Source of the DNA: Canna indica
Taxonomy: Eukaryota; Streptophyta; Magnoliopsida; Zingiberales; Cannaceae
Assembly (NCBI GenBank): GCA_034359265.1
Contig: CP136897.1
Location: forward strand, 23,678,001 to 23,742,000
DNA length: 64,000 bases
Direction: 5' to 3'
Part shown: in pieces, positions 24,543 to 35,079 of the stretch
How the letters are laid out: every line of letters begins with the position of its first letter
How positions within the stretch are numbered: the stretch's first letter is position 1
Notes under the pieces: generated by a model
What the model saw: the letters and a program-made list of their open reading frames with translations, nothing else
Told to the model about the DNA's origin: nothing
Databases searched by the model: none
Position numbers and translations under genes: made by a program

Positions 24543-27212
24543 ATGTACGAGAATAATGGAGCAGGTGAGGGTGTGGAGAATATCCACACAAGCGATGAGG
24601 AGACTGAAACATATGTGAACAATGATGAAGATGTCATTCCTTTTGAATCCTATGATGTTTTCACTTCTAAAGATGTCAATTGCATTGATTTTGACTTCAC
24701 AGACGATCGGTATGACATAGGGGATCATGATTTTCAAGTCGAAGAAGAAGAAGATGACACCTTGGTAAACTCCATGAATGTTTATCCAATTGATGATGAT
24801 TCATACACTTCAGAATTGTATCTACATCAGGTAATTCATTTGAAAATAATAATATGTCTTCCATACTTTTTTGAAAGTTTTGATAAAGTATGAAATCATT
24901 ACTTTTGTACTTTCAGAATATGGAAGTTGATTTTTTTTGTGTATTAATGACGTTCTATAGTTTTGATAAAGTGTGGAATTTGGTTAATGATTTATTTTTT
25001 GGAATTCTAGAGTTTTCTCAAAGTATGAAATCATTACTTTTGCATTTCCAGAGTATGGAAGTTAAGTTTTTCTGTGTATTAATGACATTCTATAGTTTTG
25101 ATAAAGTGTGAAATGTGGTTAATGGTTTATTTCTTGGAATTCTAGAGTTTTCTCAAAGTATGGAATCATTACTTTTGCACTTCCAGAGTATGGAAGTTGG
25201 GTTTTACACAGAAAAACTCAACTAGAGGAAATAGTAGTTATGTTGTCTATAATGTATACTTGTATATGTTACCCTATGTAAAACTGCAATAATCATACTA
25301 GTATAAGGCATTCCATACTTTCACCAAAGTATAGAACTTGAGAAAATATCATTCCAAGTATCATTTTTTTAGACCAGTCTAATAGATACTATTTGTAATG
25401 ATTATATTTGAATTCTGTCTAATAGTCGTATTCGTTGATAGATATTACATACTTTTGTGAAAGTATGAAATTATATAAAATATCAGTCCAGTTATCATTT
25501 ATTGGATATAAGTCTAATAAATACCAATCTTGTATTAATTTCAGATATTTTTTGATAGAGATAGTTTCAGGAGAGCTCTTACCACTTATTGCATCAAGTG
25601 AAATTTTGAATTGAGACGCATCCAAAGCAATAGTCACTATATCAAAGTCGGATGCAAAGAGCCCAATTGTTGTTGGACGTTGTCAGCAATCGGCAGGGGT
25701 AAATTTCAAATAGTGACTTTTGTCAATGAGCACAATTGTACTGTTGCAAGACTGAACTTGGACCATCGACAATGTACTGCCACTTTTGTTGTGAATCATA
25801 TAAAAGAGCATCTTTTGGACAATGAGAAAATCAATAGTAGTTTCGTTATCTTTGAGATAAGAAAGGTATTTGGAGTGCGTATATCTTATAAGAAAGCATA
25901 CAATGCACTCCAAATTGCTCTAGTTTCCGTTCGTGGTGACTATGATCAATGCTACAAAGATTTGCCAGCATATCTTAGGGAACTAAGGATTCATGACTTT
26001 GAATCAAAAGTTAAATTGATGAGTTGTTCCTTGACCCACCGTTTCCGACGTGTTTTCTGGGCTTTCGGTGCAAGCTTGCGTGAATTTAGAGAATATATGC
26101 GGCCTATATTATGTATTGATGCAACATATCTGAGAGGTAAATACCCAGGTGTTCTTATGATTGCAACTTCTATTGATGCAGAAAATAGGCTTTTTCCCGT
26201 GGCATTTGCTGTGACTGAAATTGAAAAAACAGAAACATGAGAGTGGTTTTTGGATGAGCTTTTTAGATGCATCCCCGGTTATAGGGGATTAAGTATTATG
26301 AGTGATCGGAACCCATGCATTATAGTTGCTGTGAGAAATGTCTTTTCGGATGTTGCGCATGGATATTGTATGGTTCATCTTGCAAAAAATTTAGTACATG
26401 ATGTTCGTTCAAAAGATGATGTGCCCTTGTTTTGGGCAGCTGCAAGATCAACCACGGAACATTCATTTAATGAATGTATGCAAAAGATATTGACTATTCA
26501 TGAGCAAAGTTACCAATGGATATCTCAATTAGAGAAGGAGAAATGGGCTAGTTTCTTTCTCCCCGGTAGAAGGTATGATATCATAACAACTAATTCTGTG
26601 GAATGCTTAAATGCATTATTTAGGTAAGTTCGTGGGTTGCCAATCACAACATTGATTGAGATGACAAGACGCAAGGTCTCGGAGTGGTTCTTCAAGAGAC
26701 GTAAAGTTTCTCTTACATTAACCACTACTTTGATTGGAAAAATTGAAACAATTTTATCAAATAATCGCCACAAATGTCGTTGGCATGCTGTGCATCTACA
26801 TTGGGACCATTGCTACCAAGTACAAACATCATACCAAACAGTTATTGTTGATTTAGCTAATAGATCATGCTCCTGCAGGAAGTTTCAGCTTTATGATATT
26901 CCTTGTTCACATGCTATGGTTGCTATCGGTTATTGTAGTCTTGACTCTTATGAGTATTGTGAGCGTTATTTAACTGTTGAGACTTATAAAAAAATATATG
27001 AGGATAAAATTTATCCGATAAGAAGCAAGCAATATTGGCATAGAGAACCTTATGATACCGAAATGAAACCACCCGAATCTCTAGCACAACCTGGTAGAAA
27101 AAGAAAAAATAGAAGAGAATCAAGACATAGTGGCAGACTTCAGATAAAGTGCTCAAGATGCAAGCAAGTAGGGTACAACAAACGTTCATGCAGAGCTCCC
27201 CCACCCAGCTGA
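24543..27212 (+). pseudogene. MuDR/MURA-type MULE transposase, broken by three stops
   Basis: Exon 1 (24543-24830) encodes an acidic N terminus (MYENNGAGEGVENIHTSDEE). A phase-0 intron (24831-25544; CATCAG|GTAATTC to TTTCAG) joins it to exon 2 from 25545, which runs in one frame to the TAA-free end PPPS at 27212. Domains: MuDR DNA-binding zinc region (IFFDRDSFRRALTTY, then VGCKEPNCCWTL..EHNC), MULE catalytic core with Asp codons at 26118 (CIDATYLRGKYPGV) and 26304 (SDRNP), SWIM zinc finger CxC..CxH (26868-26912), and a C-terminal zinc knuckle. Damage: TGA at 25599 and at 26238, both where Trp would fit, and TAA at 26625. The knuckle lacks its His (CSRCKQVGYNKRSC, normally GHN), suggesting C-to-T decay. 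Intron 1 carries the ~134-bp repeat. It is unlikely to make an active enzyme. Confidence 0.9.
24840..25215. repeat. Repeat array A, ~134-bp unit, inside transposase intron 1
   Basis: About two and a half copies of the unit containing GTGTATTAATGAC, TATAGTTTTGATAAAGTGTG and GGTTAATGGTTTATTTCTTG; successive GTGTATTAATGAC sites lie 133 bp apart. The same unit, in inverted orientation, makes up array C at about 28880-30900. It lies wholly within the intron 24831-25544. Confidence 0.85.
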
Positions 27213-27264
27213 CAACATTCTTCATTTCATATTTTGGATACCATTTGATGTATAACCATACTTC

Positions 27265-28175
27265 ATTTTTGAATTCTCTATGAGTTAAGCTCAAAAGAAG
27301 GCATTCCATACTTTCTTGAGCTTAAATCATACAGAATGAACTGGTGAAAGTACTAATTTTGGACTTTGTATCACAATTACTATCTGTTAATATATGAGTT
27401 GAATTCTGTATGAGTTGAGCACAGAAGAAGACATTCCATACTTTCATGAAAGTATGGAACTGGTGAAAATACTAGTTTTTTTCCTGTCAAAATGTCAAAT
27501 AGTCATATTGCATATTCTTTCTAAAGTATGAAAGTTTAATTCTGTATGAGTTGAGCACAGAAGAAGGCATTTCATACTTCAATGAAAGTATGGAATTGGT
27601 GAAAATACTAGTTTTTTTTGTCAAAATGTCAAATAGTCATATTGCATATTCTTTCTAAAGTCTGGAAGTTTAATTCTATATGAGTTGAGCACAGAAGAAG
27701 ACATTCCATATTTTCATGAAAGTATGGAACTGGTGAAAATACTAGTTTTTTTCTGTCAAAATGCCAAATAGTCATATTGCATATTTTTCCCGAAGTTTGG
27801 AAGTTGAATTCTGTATGAGTTGAGCACAGAAGAAGACATTCCATACTTTCATGAAAGTATGGAACTTGTGAAAATACTAGTTTTTTCTATCAAAATGCCA
27901 AATAGCCATATTGCATATTCTTTCTAAAGTCTGAAAGTTTAATTCTGTATGAGTTGAGCACATAAGAAGACATTTCATACTTTCATGAAAGTATGGAACT
28001 AGTGAAAATACTAGTTTTTTTCTGTCAAAATGCCAAATAGCCATATTGCATATTCTTTCTAAAGTCTGAAAGTTTAATTCTGTATGAGTTGAGCACAGAA
28101 GAAAACATTCCATACTTTCATGAAAGTATGAAACTGATGAAAATACTAGTTTTTTTCTGTCAAAATGCCAACTAG
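27265..28175. repeat. Repeat array B, ~135-bp unit, between the two convergent MULE genes
   Basis: Seven units, the first degenerate, starting near 27265, 27402, 27538, 27671, 27805, 27942 and 28077 (spacing 133-137 bp). Each has AATTCTGTATGAGTTGAGCA followed by an inverted CATACTTTCATGAAAGTATG palindrome and a GTCAAAATGCCAAATAGTCA segment. The array separates the transposase stop (27212) from the ULP stop (28358). The weak reverse-strand frames across it only reflect the repeat period. Confidence 0.9.
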
Positions 28176-28879
28176 CAAATTAAACAACTCAGAATTCCAA
28201 TTAGCCAACAAGTTTTTGTCATAGAACTCAGAAGAATTTTAGAGTATGATAAAATACAAATTAAACACTATATAATTATATTACACTTTGATAATCCTCT
28301 ATCAAATAGGGGATTATAAATAGTTTTTATTTCAAACTGTCATCGTACGTTACAGAATCACTGTTGAATAAGAGAATAAGAGTCATATAAGAATGTTGTT
28401 GCAAGCTCAAGCCGAAACCTTTTAATATGCTGTTGATTCTAGTCCATTTGTTCTGATTTGATCAAATTTTCAATATACTTCATCAGAAAGACACCACAAT
28501 CAATACTCATATTTTGTTGAGGACATTCAAACATTTCTTTTTTCCAACCTTGGGATTTCATCTGGATGCTCAGGTTGGGGCATATGTCATCCAAATGTTC
28601 ATTTGGCATGGATTAAAGCAATGAAATATTATCCTCGAAATCTTTAGAGGAGCCATGGTAGGACCACATTGAATTTAGATGAAAGAATATTTTTTGCTCA
28701 ATGTCCACCACAAGGAGATGCCAATGTCCTTTGGTATCTTTTTCTTGATTTGCATGTCGGAGGCGGCTACTATTAATGGGCATAAAAATATATTTAGGAA
28801 TAGATGACATGACTGATGATCTTTGGATGAAATTCAATGCAACAACCCTATAGCTTCTATAATATCCCTGGAAAAAGAA

Positions 28880-30900
28880 ACAATTTTTTTAGTCTAAATT
28901 TCATACTTTATCAAAACTATAGAATGTTATTAATACACAGAAAAACTCAACTTCCATACTGTGGAAGTGCAAAAATAATGATTCTATACTTTGTCAAAAC
29001 TCTGAAATTCCAAGAAATAAACTATTAACCAAATTCCACACTTTATCAAAACTATAACATGTCATTAATACACAGAAAAACTCAACTTTCATACTCTGGA
29101 AGTGCAAAAATAATGATTCCATACTTTGTCAAAACTCTGGAATTCCAAGAAATAAACCATTAACCAAATTCCACACTTTATCAAAACTATAGAATGTCAT
29201 TAATACACAGAAAAACTCAACTTCCATACTATTGAAGTGCAAAAATAATGATTCAATATTTTGTCAAAACTCTGGAATTTCAAGAAATAAATCATTAATC
29301 AAATTTCACACTTTATCATAATTATAGAATGTCATTAATACACAGAAAAATTCAACTTCCATACTCTGGAAGTGAAAAAATAATGATTCCATACTTTGTC
29401 AAAACTCTGGAATTCCAAGAAATAAATCATTAACCAAATTCCACACTTTATCAAAACTATAGAATGTCATTAATACACAGAAAAACTCAACTTCCATACT
29501 ATTGAAGTGCAAAAATAATGATTCAATATTTTGTCAAAACTCTGGAATTCCAAGAAATAAATCATTAATCAAATTTCACACTTTATCAAAATTATAGAAT
29601 GTCATTAATACACAGAAAAATTCAACTTCCATACTCTGGAAGTGAAAAAATAATGATTCCATACTTGTCAAAACTCTAGAATTCCAAGAAATAAACCATT
29701 AACCAAATTTCACACTTTATCAAAACTATAGCATGTCATTAATACATAGAAAACTCTGGAAGTGCAAAAATAATGATTTCATAATTTGTCAAAACTCTGG
29801 AATTCCAAGAAATAAACCATTAACCAAATTCCACACTTTATCAAAACTATAGAATGTCATTAATACACAAAAAAAACTCAACTTCCATACTATTGAAGTG
29901 CAAAAATAATGATTCAATACTTTGTCAAAACTCTGAAATTTCAAGAAATAAACCATTAACCAAATTTCACACTTTATCAAAATTATAGAATGTCATTAAT
30001 ACACAGAAAAACTCAACTTCTATACTCTGAAAGTGCAAAAATAATGATTTCATACTTTGTCAAAACTCTGGAATTCCAAGAAATAAACCATCAACCAAAT
30101 TTCACACTTTATCAAAACTATAGCATGTTATTAATACACAGAAAAACTCAACTTCTATACTCTGGAAGTGCAAAAATAATGATTCCATACTTCGTCGAAA
30201 CTCTGAAATTCTAAGAAATAAACCATTAACCAAATTTCATACTTTATCAAAACTATAACATGTCATTAATACACAAAAAAACTCAACTTCCATACTTTGG
30301 AAGTGCAAAAATAATGATTCCATACTTTGTCAAAACTCTGGAATTCCAATAAATAAATCATTAACCAAATTCCACACTTTATCAAAACTATAGAATATCA
30401 TAATACACAGAAAAACTCAACTTCCATATTGTTGAAGTGCAAAAATAATGATTCAATACTTTGTCAAAACTCTGGAATTCCAAGAAATAAACCATTAACC
30501 AAATTCCACACTTTATCAAAACTATAGAATGTCATTAATACATAGAAAAACTCAACTTCCATACTGTTGAAGTGCAAAAATAATGATTTCATATATACTT
30601 TGTCAAAACTCTGGAATTCCAATAAATAAACTATTAGTCAAATTTCACACTTTATCAAAACTATAGAATATTATTAATACACAGAAAAACTCAACTTCCA
30701 TACTCTAGAAATGCAAAAATAATGATTCCATACTTTATCAAAACTCTGGAATTCCAAGAAATAAATCATTAACCAAATTTCATAATTTGTCAAAACTATA
30801 GAATGTCATTAATTCACAGAAAAACCCAACTTCCATACACTAAAAGTGCAAAAGTAATGATTCCAAACTTTGTCAAAACTTTGAAATTTCAAAATTTTGA
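28880..30900. repeat. Repeat array C, ~134-bp unit, about 15 copies, inside a ULP intron
   Basis: Units containing ATTAATACACAGAAAAACTC, AACTTCCATACTCTGGAAGT and GATTCCATACTTTGTCAAAA recur near 28930, 29066, 29202, 29336, 29470, 29603, 29738, 29868, 29996, 30131, 30266, 30405, 30537, 30675 and 30809. Copies differ by a few substitutions and some deletions. The array fills the ULP intron 28868-30919 almost completely and is inverted relative to array A. Confidence 0.93.
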
Positions 30901-31559
30901 AAAATAAATGATAAATTACCTCGAAAATTGTGCCCAAATATATATGATTAATTGGGTTGCTACAAGCATTCATTAATAAGATTGACGCATAGCCATCAAT
31001 CGTGCCGTCGTCTATGAGCGCATCGAAGTCTAGTATATTACATAAATATTCCAAGTTTAAAAAATAGTGCCCACATCTCCAAATATAATAATTGCTCAAC
31101 CTAATCAAATAAAAAATACTAATAAGTATTCAATCTACTACAACATTCCAGCATACTCACTTATAAATATAATTATTGTCCCGCAATAATAATTTAAATT
31201 ATAGTAACACTCACTCTAATTTATTCAAAGTTAGAAGTAAATTGGCAATGTCCTCCTCCGCATATTTGAATTCATTTCTTATCTGCACCAACAATAAGAA
31301 GAGAGTTATTATCATTATGGTTATTTGGTTGCATCCTTATACACTTCGAAGAATTTAATTTTTACCTTTCGAAGAATTTTTCCTTTTGTGGCTCCATGCT
31401 TTTTAATAACTTTAGTTTCCTCATCTTTTTTCTCCTCATCTTCATCATCCAGACTTAAATTCAATGGAAAAATTGATGTGGTATCTTTTATCTCTTGTTT
31501 GGTCCTCTTAGTGTATCTCTTTGCAACAGTTTTTTCTTTCTTTTGCTTGGCTCCGGGCT

Positions 31560-31675
31560 TGCAACAGTAGCCATGGTTGGTTCCGGGCTTGCAACAATAG
31601 TAGTCATGGTTGGTTCTGGGCTTGCAACAAGAACTTTGGTTGGTTCCGGGGTTGCAACAAGAACTTCTTCAACCT
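31560..31675 (-). repeat. Short minisatellite in the ULP linker
   Basis: Three to four copies of a 30- to 36-bp unit built on GGTTGGTTCCGGGCTTGCAA on the plus strand. On the minus strand it encodes repeated FLLQxxNQP-like residues in the presumed linker between the DUF1985-like part and the protease. Confidence 0.7.
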
Positions 31676-33269
31676 TCTTCTCAAATTTTTTTGGCTTTTT
31701 TGCCCAAGGGGGGTTCCCCTCCTTTCCCTCAGATTATATTTATTCTTTTGAATTGATGCCCTCCTAACAATAGTCCTATATATAATGCAGGGGTGAGAGG
31801 GCATGCATCAACAGTAGATCTCTTCTTCTGCCTTATTTTTTCCTTCGTAAATATCTATCTATGTGTTCTTAGCAGTATTCCGTTACAAAATCAATCAACA
31901 AATCTTCGACCGTCTGAAAAAAATTACATAATAAAAAGTCATTTCATAGTTTGGTGAAAGTATGGAATTAGAGAAAATACTATTGAACTAGAATATATAT
32001 GCAACTTCAATATGTAACTTCATACCCTAGTGCGTGGCCGGAATAAAACTTGTTCTTTGGCTGAAGGAACAAGATTTTCAACAACTTGAAAATGGGTCAC
32101 AACCTCTCATTTGGACTCGAGGGTCCTTGTTTGCTAGTTTATAATAACTCATTTCCACAATCTGGACTTATTTGGTATGGCTCTGGGAACCAAAATGGGA
32201 ATATGTTCAAAAAACCAACCATGTCAAAGAAAATATAATCCATAAAATAGGTTATTAATAATATAAAACAAAATATTGACATATAAAATATCATACTGAC
32301 CAGCAAAAGAAAAACACAACCACGCATCTATGTGGCAGCTGGGTTAGCTTGTTGTTGTTCAACTACTAATCTGATTCTTTCTCCAATGGAGGGGATTTGT
32401 CCGGTTACGAATGAATATATACAATTAGACCAATTGTACTTACTAATGTCATTCAGGTTATCTACATAACCCAACAAATAACCCGGTATACGATATCCGG
32501 GATCGAGTATAAAATAATATACAGAAAAATACATATAAAATGTACAAATGACAAAAATCCTCTATATCTTGACGATTGTTGGAGCCATGCACTTGAATCA
32601 TTAGGTCTTCAATTTGTGTCCTACTAGGTGTTACTCCATTCGGAAAAAAATTGGCCTTCATATAACCCTCGCAAGTGGCTTCACTTGCCTCTGGAGTTGG
32701 AATTAATTCTTCATGATTAGGCAGGCCTAAGAGGAGAGCCACGTCAGATTCTGAAAACATCACCTCTTTTCCTTTAAAGTTAAAAACTAGGTCTTTCACC
32801 CACTGCTTCATAATTAAGAGAAGCAAATTCCTAGACATTGGGAATTCTCCTATGTCTAGGAATATTCCAAAAGGGGTGGTTTGTATCAGAGCTTTCTCTT
32901 GTGCACTTATGTGAATGCTTTGCAGGTTGCCCCAATTATGCTCTGAACCTAGTCGGAGGAACCTTTTGAATCTGTCTACATAGCAAGTCCATTGAAGGGC
33001 ATGTCCATGTCCTTTTACCACTCTTGAGGGTGGTGCATATGATCGAGGGTTCTGCTAACTCTATTCCACAACCTTCATCTGGTTGATTTGGAGCTTACTG
33101 ACTTTTATCATCAATTGGGTCTGCAACATAAGTAGTTTGTTATTAAAAAATAAGATAAGATCTCATCGTTAATAAACAAAGAAAATAACAGACTCATACC
33201 TGCAAAGCTAACCTTGCGAGTGTTGTGTCGGGTCCTCATTTTCCAAATGTAATTTTAAAAAAACTAAGC

Positions 33270-34390
33270 ACCACATTTCATTGAAAATAAATGAATCATT
33301 GGATCAATAACATATAGAAGTCTACATAAGCCTTAATGTTTCAATATTGGACTAATTTATGACTCATATATGATCATTCCATACTTTTCCAAAAGTGTGG
33401 AAAGGAACTGAATTTATAATATTTCAAAGATATTTCAATAAATTTGCCAAAAAATTATATATATAAGTCAACATTAAGCTAATTAATGCAATATTACCCT
33501 AATCTATGGCAATTTCATACTTTTGCAAAAGTATGGAATTGCATTTATATTATACTATTTCATAAGTTTATCAACCTATATGTATGTAATAAGGTCATAT
33601 AAAACCAAATAGTATTTGGACTCAAATAAAACCAAATAGTACTCAATAAAACAACATTCCATACTTCTTTAAAAGTCTATAACTAACAAAAAAAACTAGA
33701 TTTCATTCAAAATATGGAATCATTGGATAAATGAAATATAAAAGTCTATATAAGCCTTAATGATTCAATATTGGACTAATTTATGACCCATATATAACCA
33801 TTCCATACTTTTCCGAAAGTGTGGAAAGGAACTGAATTTATAATATTTTAAAAGTATTTCAATAAATTTGACAATAAACGATATATAGAAGTCAACATTA
33901 AGCTAATTAATTAATATTACCATAATTTATGGCAATTCTATACTTTAGCAAAAGTATGGAATTGCATTTACATTATACTATTTCATAAGTTTATCAACAT
34001 ATATGCATGTAATAGGGTCATATAAAACCAAATAGTACTTGGACTCAAATAAAACCAAATGGTACTCAATAAAATAGTATTTCATACTTCTTTAAAAGTC
34101 TATAACTAACCAAAAAAGAACTAGATTTTATTCAAAATATGGAATCAATATCTACATGCATATATAAGTCTATATAAAGCTAATTAATGCAATATTACCC
34201 TAATTATTGACAAATCCATACTTTTGCAAAAGTATGAGATCACATTAAAATCATACTATTTAATTTCTATAAATCTTGAAAATTTGAAATTAGGGCACAA
34301 GCTCATAAAGGACTCAAATATAATCAAATAGTATTCAATAAAACAATATTCCATATTTCTGCAGAAGTATGAAATTGCATTGAAATTAGA
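33270..34390. repeat. Repeat array D, ~430-bp unit, right side of the MULE
   Basis: A unit with TTCCATACTTTTCCAAAAGT, GTCAACATTAAGCTAATTAA, CATACTTTTGCAAAAGTATG and ACCAAATAGTA is present at about 33290-33715, again at about 33720-34145, and partly at 34145-34390. It includes the same CATACTTT/AAAGTATG inverted motif as arrays A-C and lies upstream of the ULP gene. Confidence 0.85.
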
Positions 34391-34889
34391 TGAGCTATTC
34401 TTAAACAGTAAACAACAAAATGTGTAATGTGTAACAATTAAAGGTAATAAATAAAAACTAAGGAAGCAGTTCATAAAAGTTGGAATTTCTACCACTTGGA
34501 TTTGGAAAATTAGGGCACACCATCAAAGTTACAGTAAGGAGCTTACCTGCGGGGTTACGAGCTTTAAAGAACTTGTCCGGAGAATGGGGTGGTAACACTA
34601 AGGTATGATGCGGCGATTGGAGCGATTTGAGAGGCAACAGAGGACGCGAGAACACAGGGTGACAGTTTGCTTCAAGAGTTTTGTACGGGATGCGAGAACA
34701 CAAGGTCGCGGTTTCCTTCCAGGGATTCAACCGGAGAAGACAACAAAGGACTGTGGTTTTCTTCCGACGATTCAAGCGACAACAACAACGACAAATTAAG
34801 GCGACGACAAAGGAAGACGAAAGCGCGATCGGTAAAAAGGTTAAAAGTGAAATCGATCAGTAAAAAAAGTAAAATGTAGTAGAGAACGA

Positions 34890-35079
34890 TAGAACGGGAA
34901 ACCCTGTGAACTGGGTTTTTTCATTAAACCATGTTGAACCGGTCGGCAAACGTCCAAACCAAAAGCCAGGGGGTAAAACCGGAAAAATGAAGAGAAAGTT
35001 ATGGATTTGGGAAAATCCAATTCAAAATTATGGATTTGGAAAAAAGATGAGAGAAAGTTATGGTTTTGGGTATTTGCTC
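34890..35079. repeat. Right terminal inverted repeat of the MULE
   Basis: Mirrors 23723-23910. It contains TTGAACCGGTCGGC, GGTAAAACCGGAAAAATGAA and two extra copies of the AAAGTTATGGATTTGG-type motif. It ends GGTATTTGCTC, followed by the 9-bp duplication. Confidence 0.88.

Larger units (their letters stand above)
28358..33150 (-). pseudogene. ULP1 (C48) SUMO-protease-like gene of the MULE, decayed
   Basis: Transcribed from the right MULE end inward. Catalytic exon 28358-28867 shows the C48 His motif (GHWHLLVVD, His codon 28724-28726) and the Cys box (QQNMSIDCGVF, Cys codon 28496-28498). Upstream exons 30920-31100 (NILDFDALIDDGTIDGYAS, the usual lead-in to a ULP domain) and 31215-31282 (RNEFKYAEEDIANLLLTLNK) join with matching phases through good donors (TTCGAG|GTAATT, GA|GTGAGT) and acceptors (TTTCCAG, GATTAG, GTGCAG). 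A basic Gln-rich linker (31480-31804) and a plant-mobile-domain/DUF1985-like region follow further upstream (32140-33150: MSRNLLLLIMKQWVKD, FSESDVALLLGLPN, ISKYNWSNCIYSF, HIPILVPRAIP). Damage: TAA at 28613, TAG at 28439 (probably from TGG), frameshifts near 32500 and 33020. The 2-kb intron 28868-30919 is filled by array C. Such genes would cleave SUMO-like tags; function here is unlikely. Confidence 0.85.
23723..35079. mobile_element. Mutator-like element (MULE) with transposase and ULP1-like genes, 11,357 bp
   Basis: The terminal inverted repeats match over roughly 190 bp. Left 23723 begins GAGCAAATACCCAAATCCAT; the right end at 35079 reads, reverse-complemented, GAGCAAATACCCAAAACCAT. Both continue through ATAACTTTCTCTTCATTTTT, a CCGGTTTT box and GCCGACCGGTTCAACA. 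The flanks AGAATAGTT (23714-23722) and AAAATAGTT (35080-35088) form a 9-bp target duplication with one mismatch, as expected for Mutator insertions. Inside are a MuDR-type transposase (+, 24543-27212), a convergent ULP1/C48 protease-like gene (-, 28358 to about 33150), and four repeat arrays. Both genes have in-frame stops, so this copy is not autonomous. ULP-carrying MULEs are known in plants (Kaonashi-type elements of Arabidopsis). Confidence 0.92.

Noticed and set aside
24890..30214. Many short frames in arrays A-C (for example repeated MECLLLCSTHTEFN and SFDKVW phrases)
   Set aside because: The repeated peptides simply mirror the tandem DNA units and are intronic or intergenic in the proposed gene models.
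31325..31767. Plus-strand frames with CNN/GLAT repeats
   Set aside because: They lie opposite the ULP linker and its minisatellite; the minus-strand reading fits a gene model, the plus strand does not.
28358..33150. An intact host SUMO protease gene
   Set aside because: It lies inside a MULE, has a DUF1985-like part typical of transposon-borne ULP genes, and carries in-frame stops and frameshifts.
34458..34879. Overlapping frames near the right MULE end
   Set aside because: They overlap in several frames on both strands in a repeat-rich subterminal region; better explained as the ULP leader or non-coding DNA.
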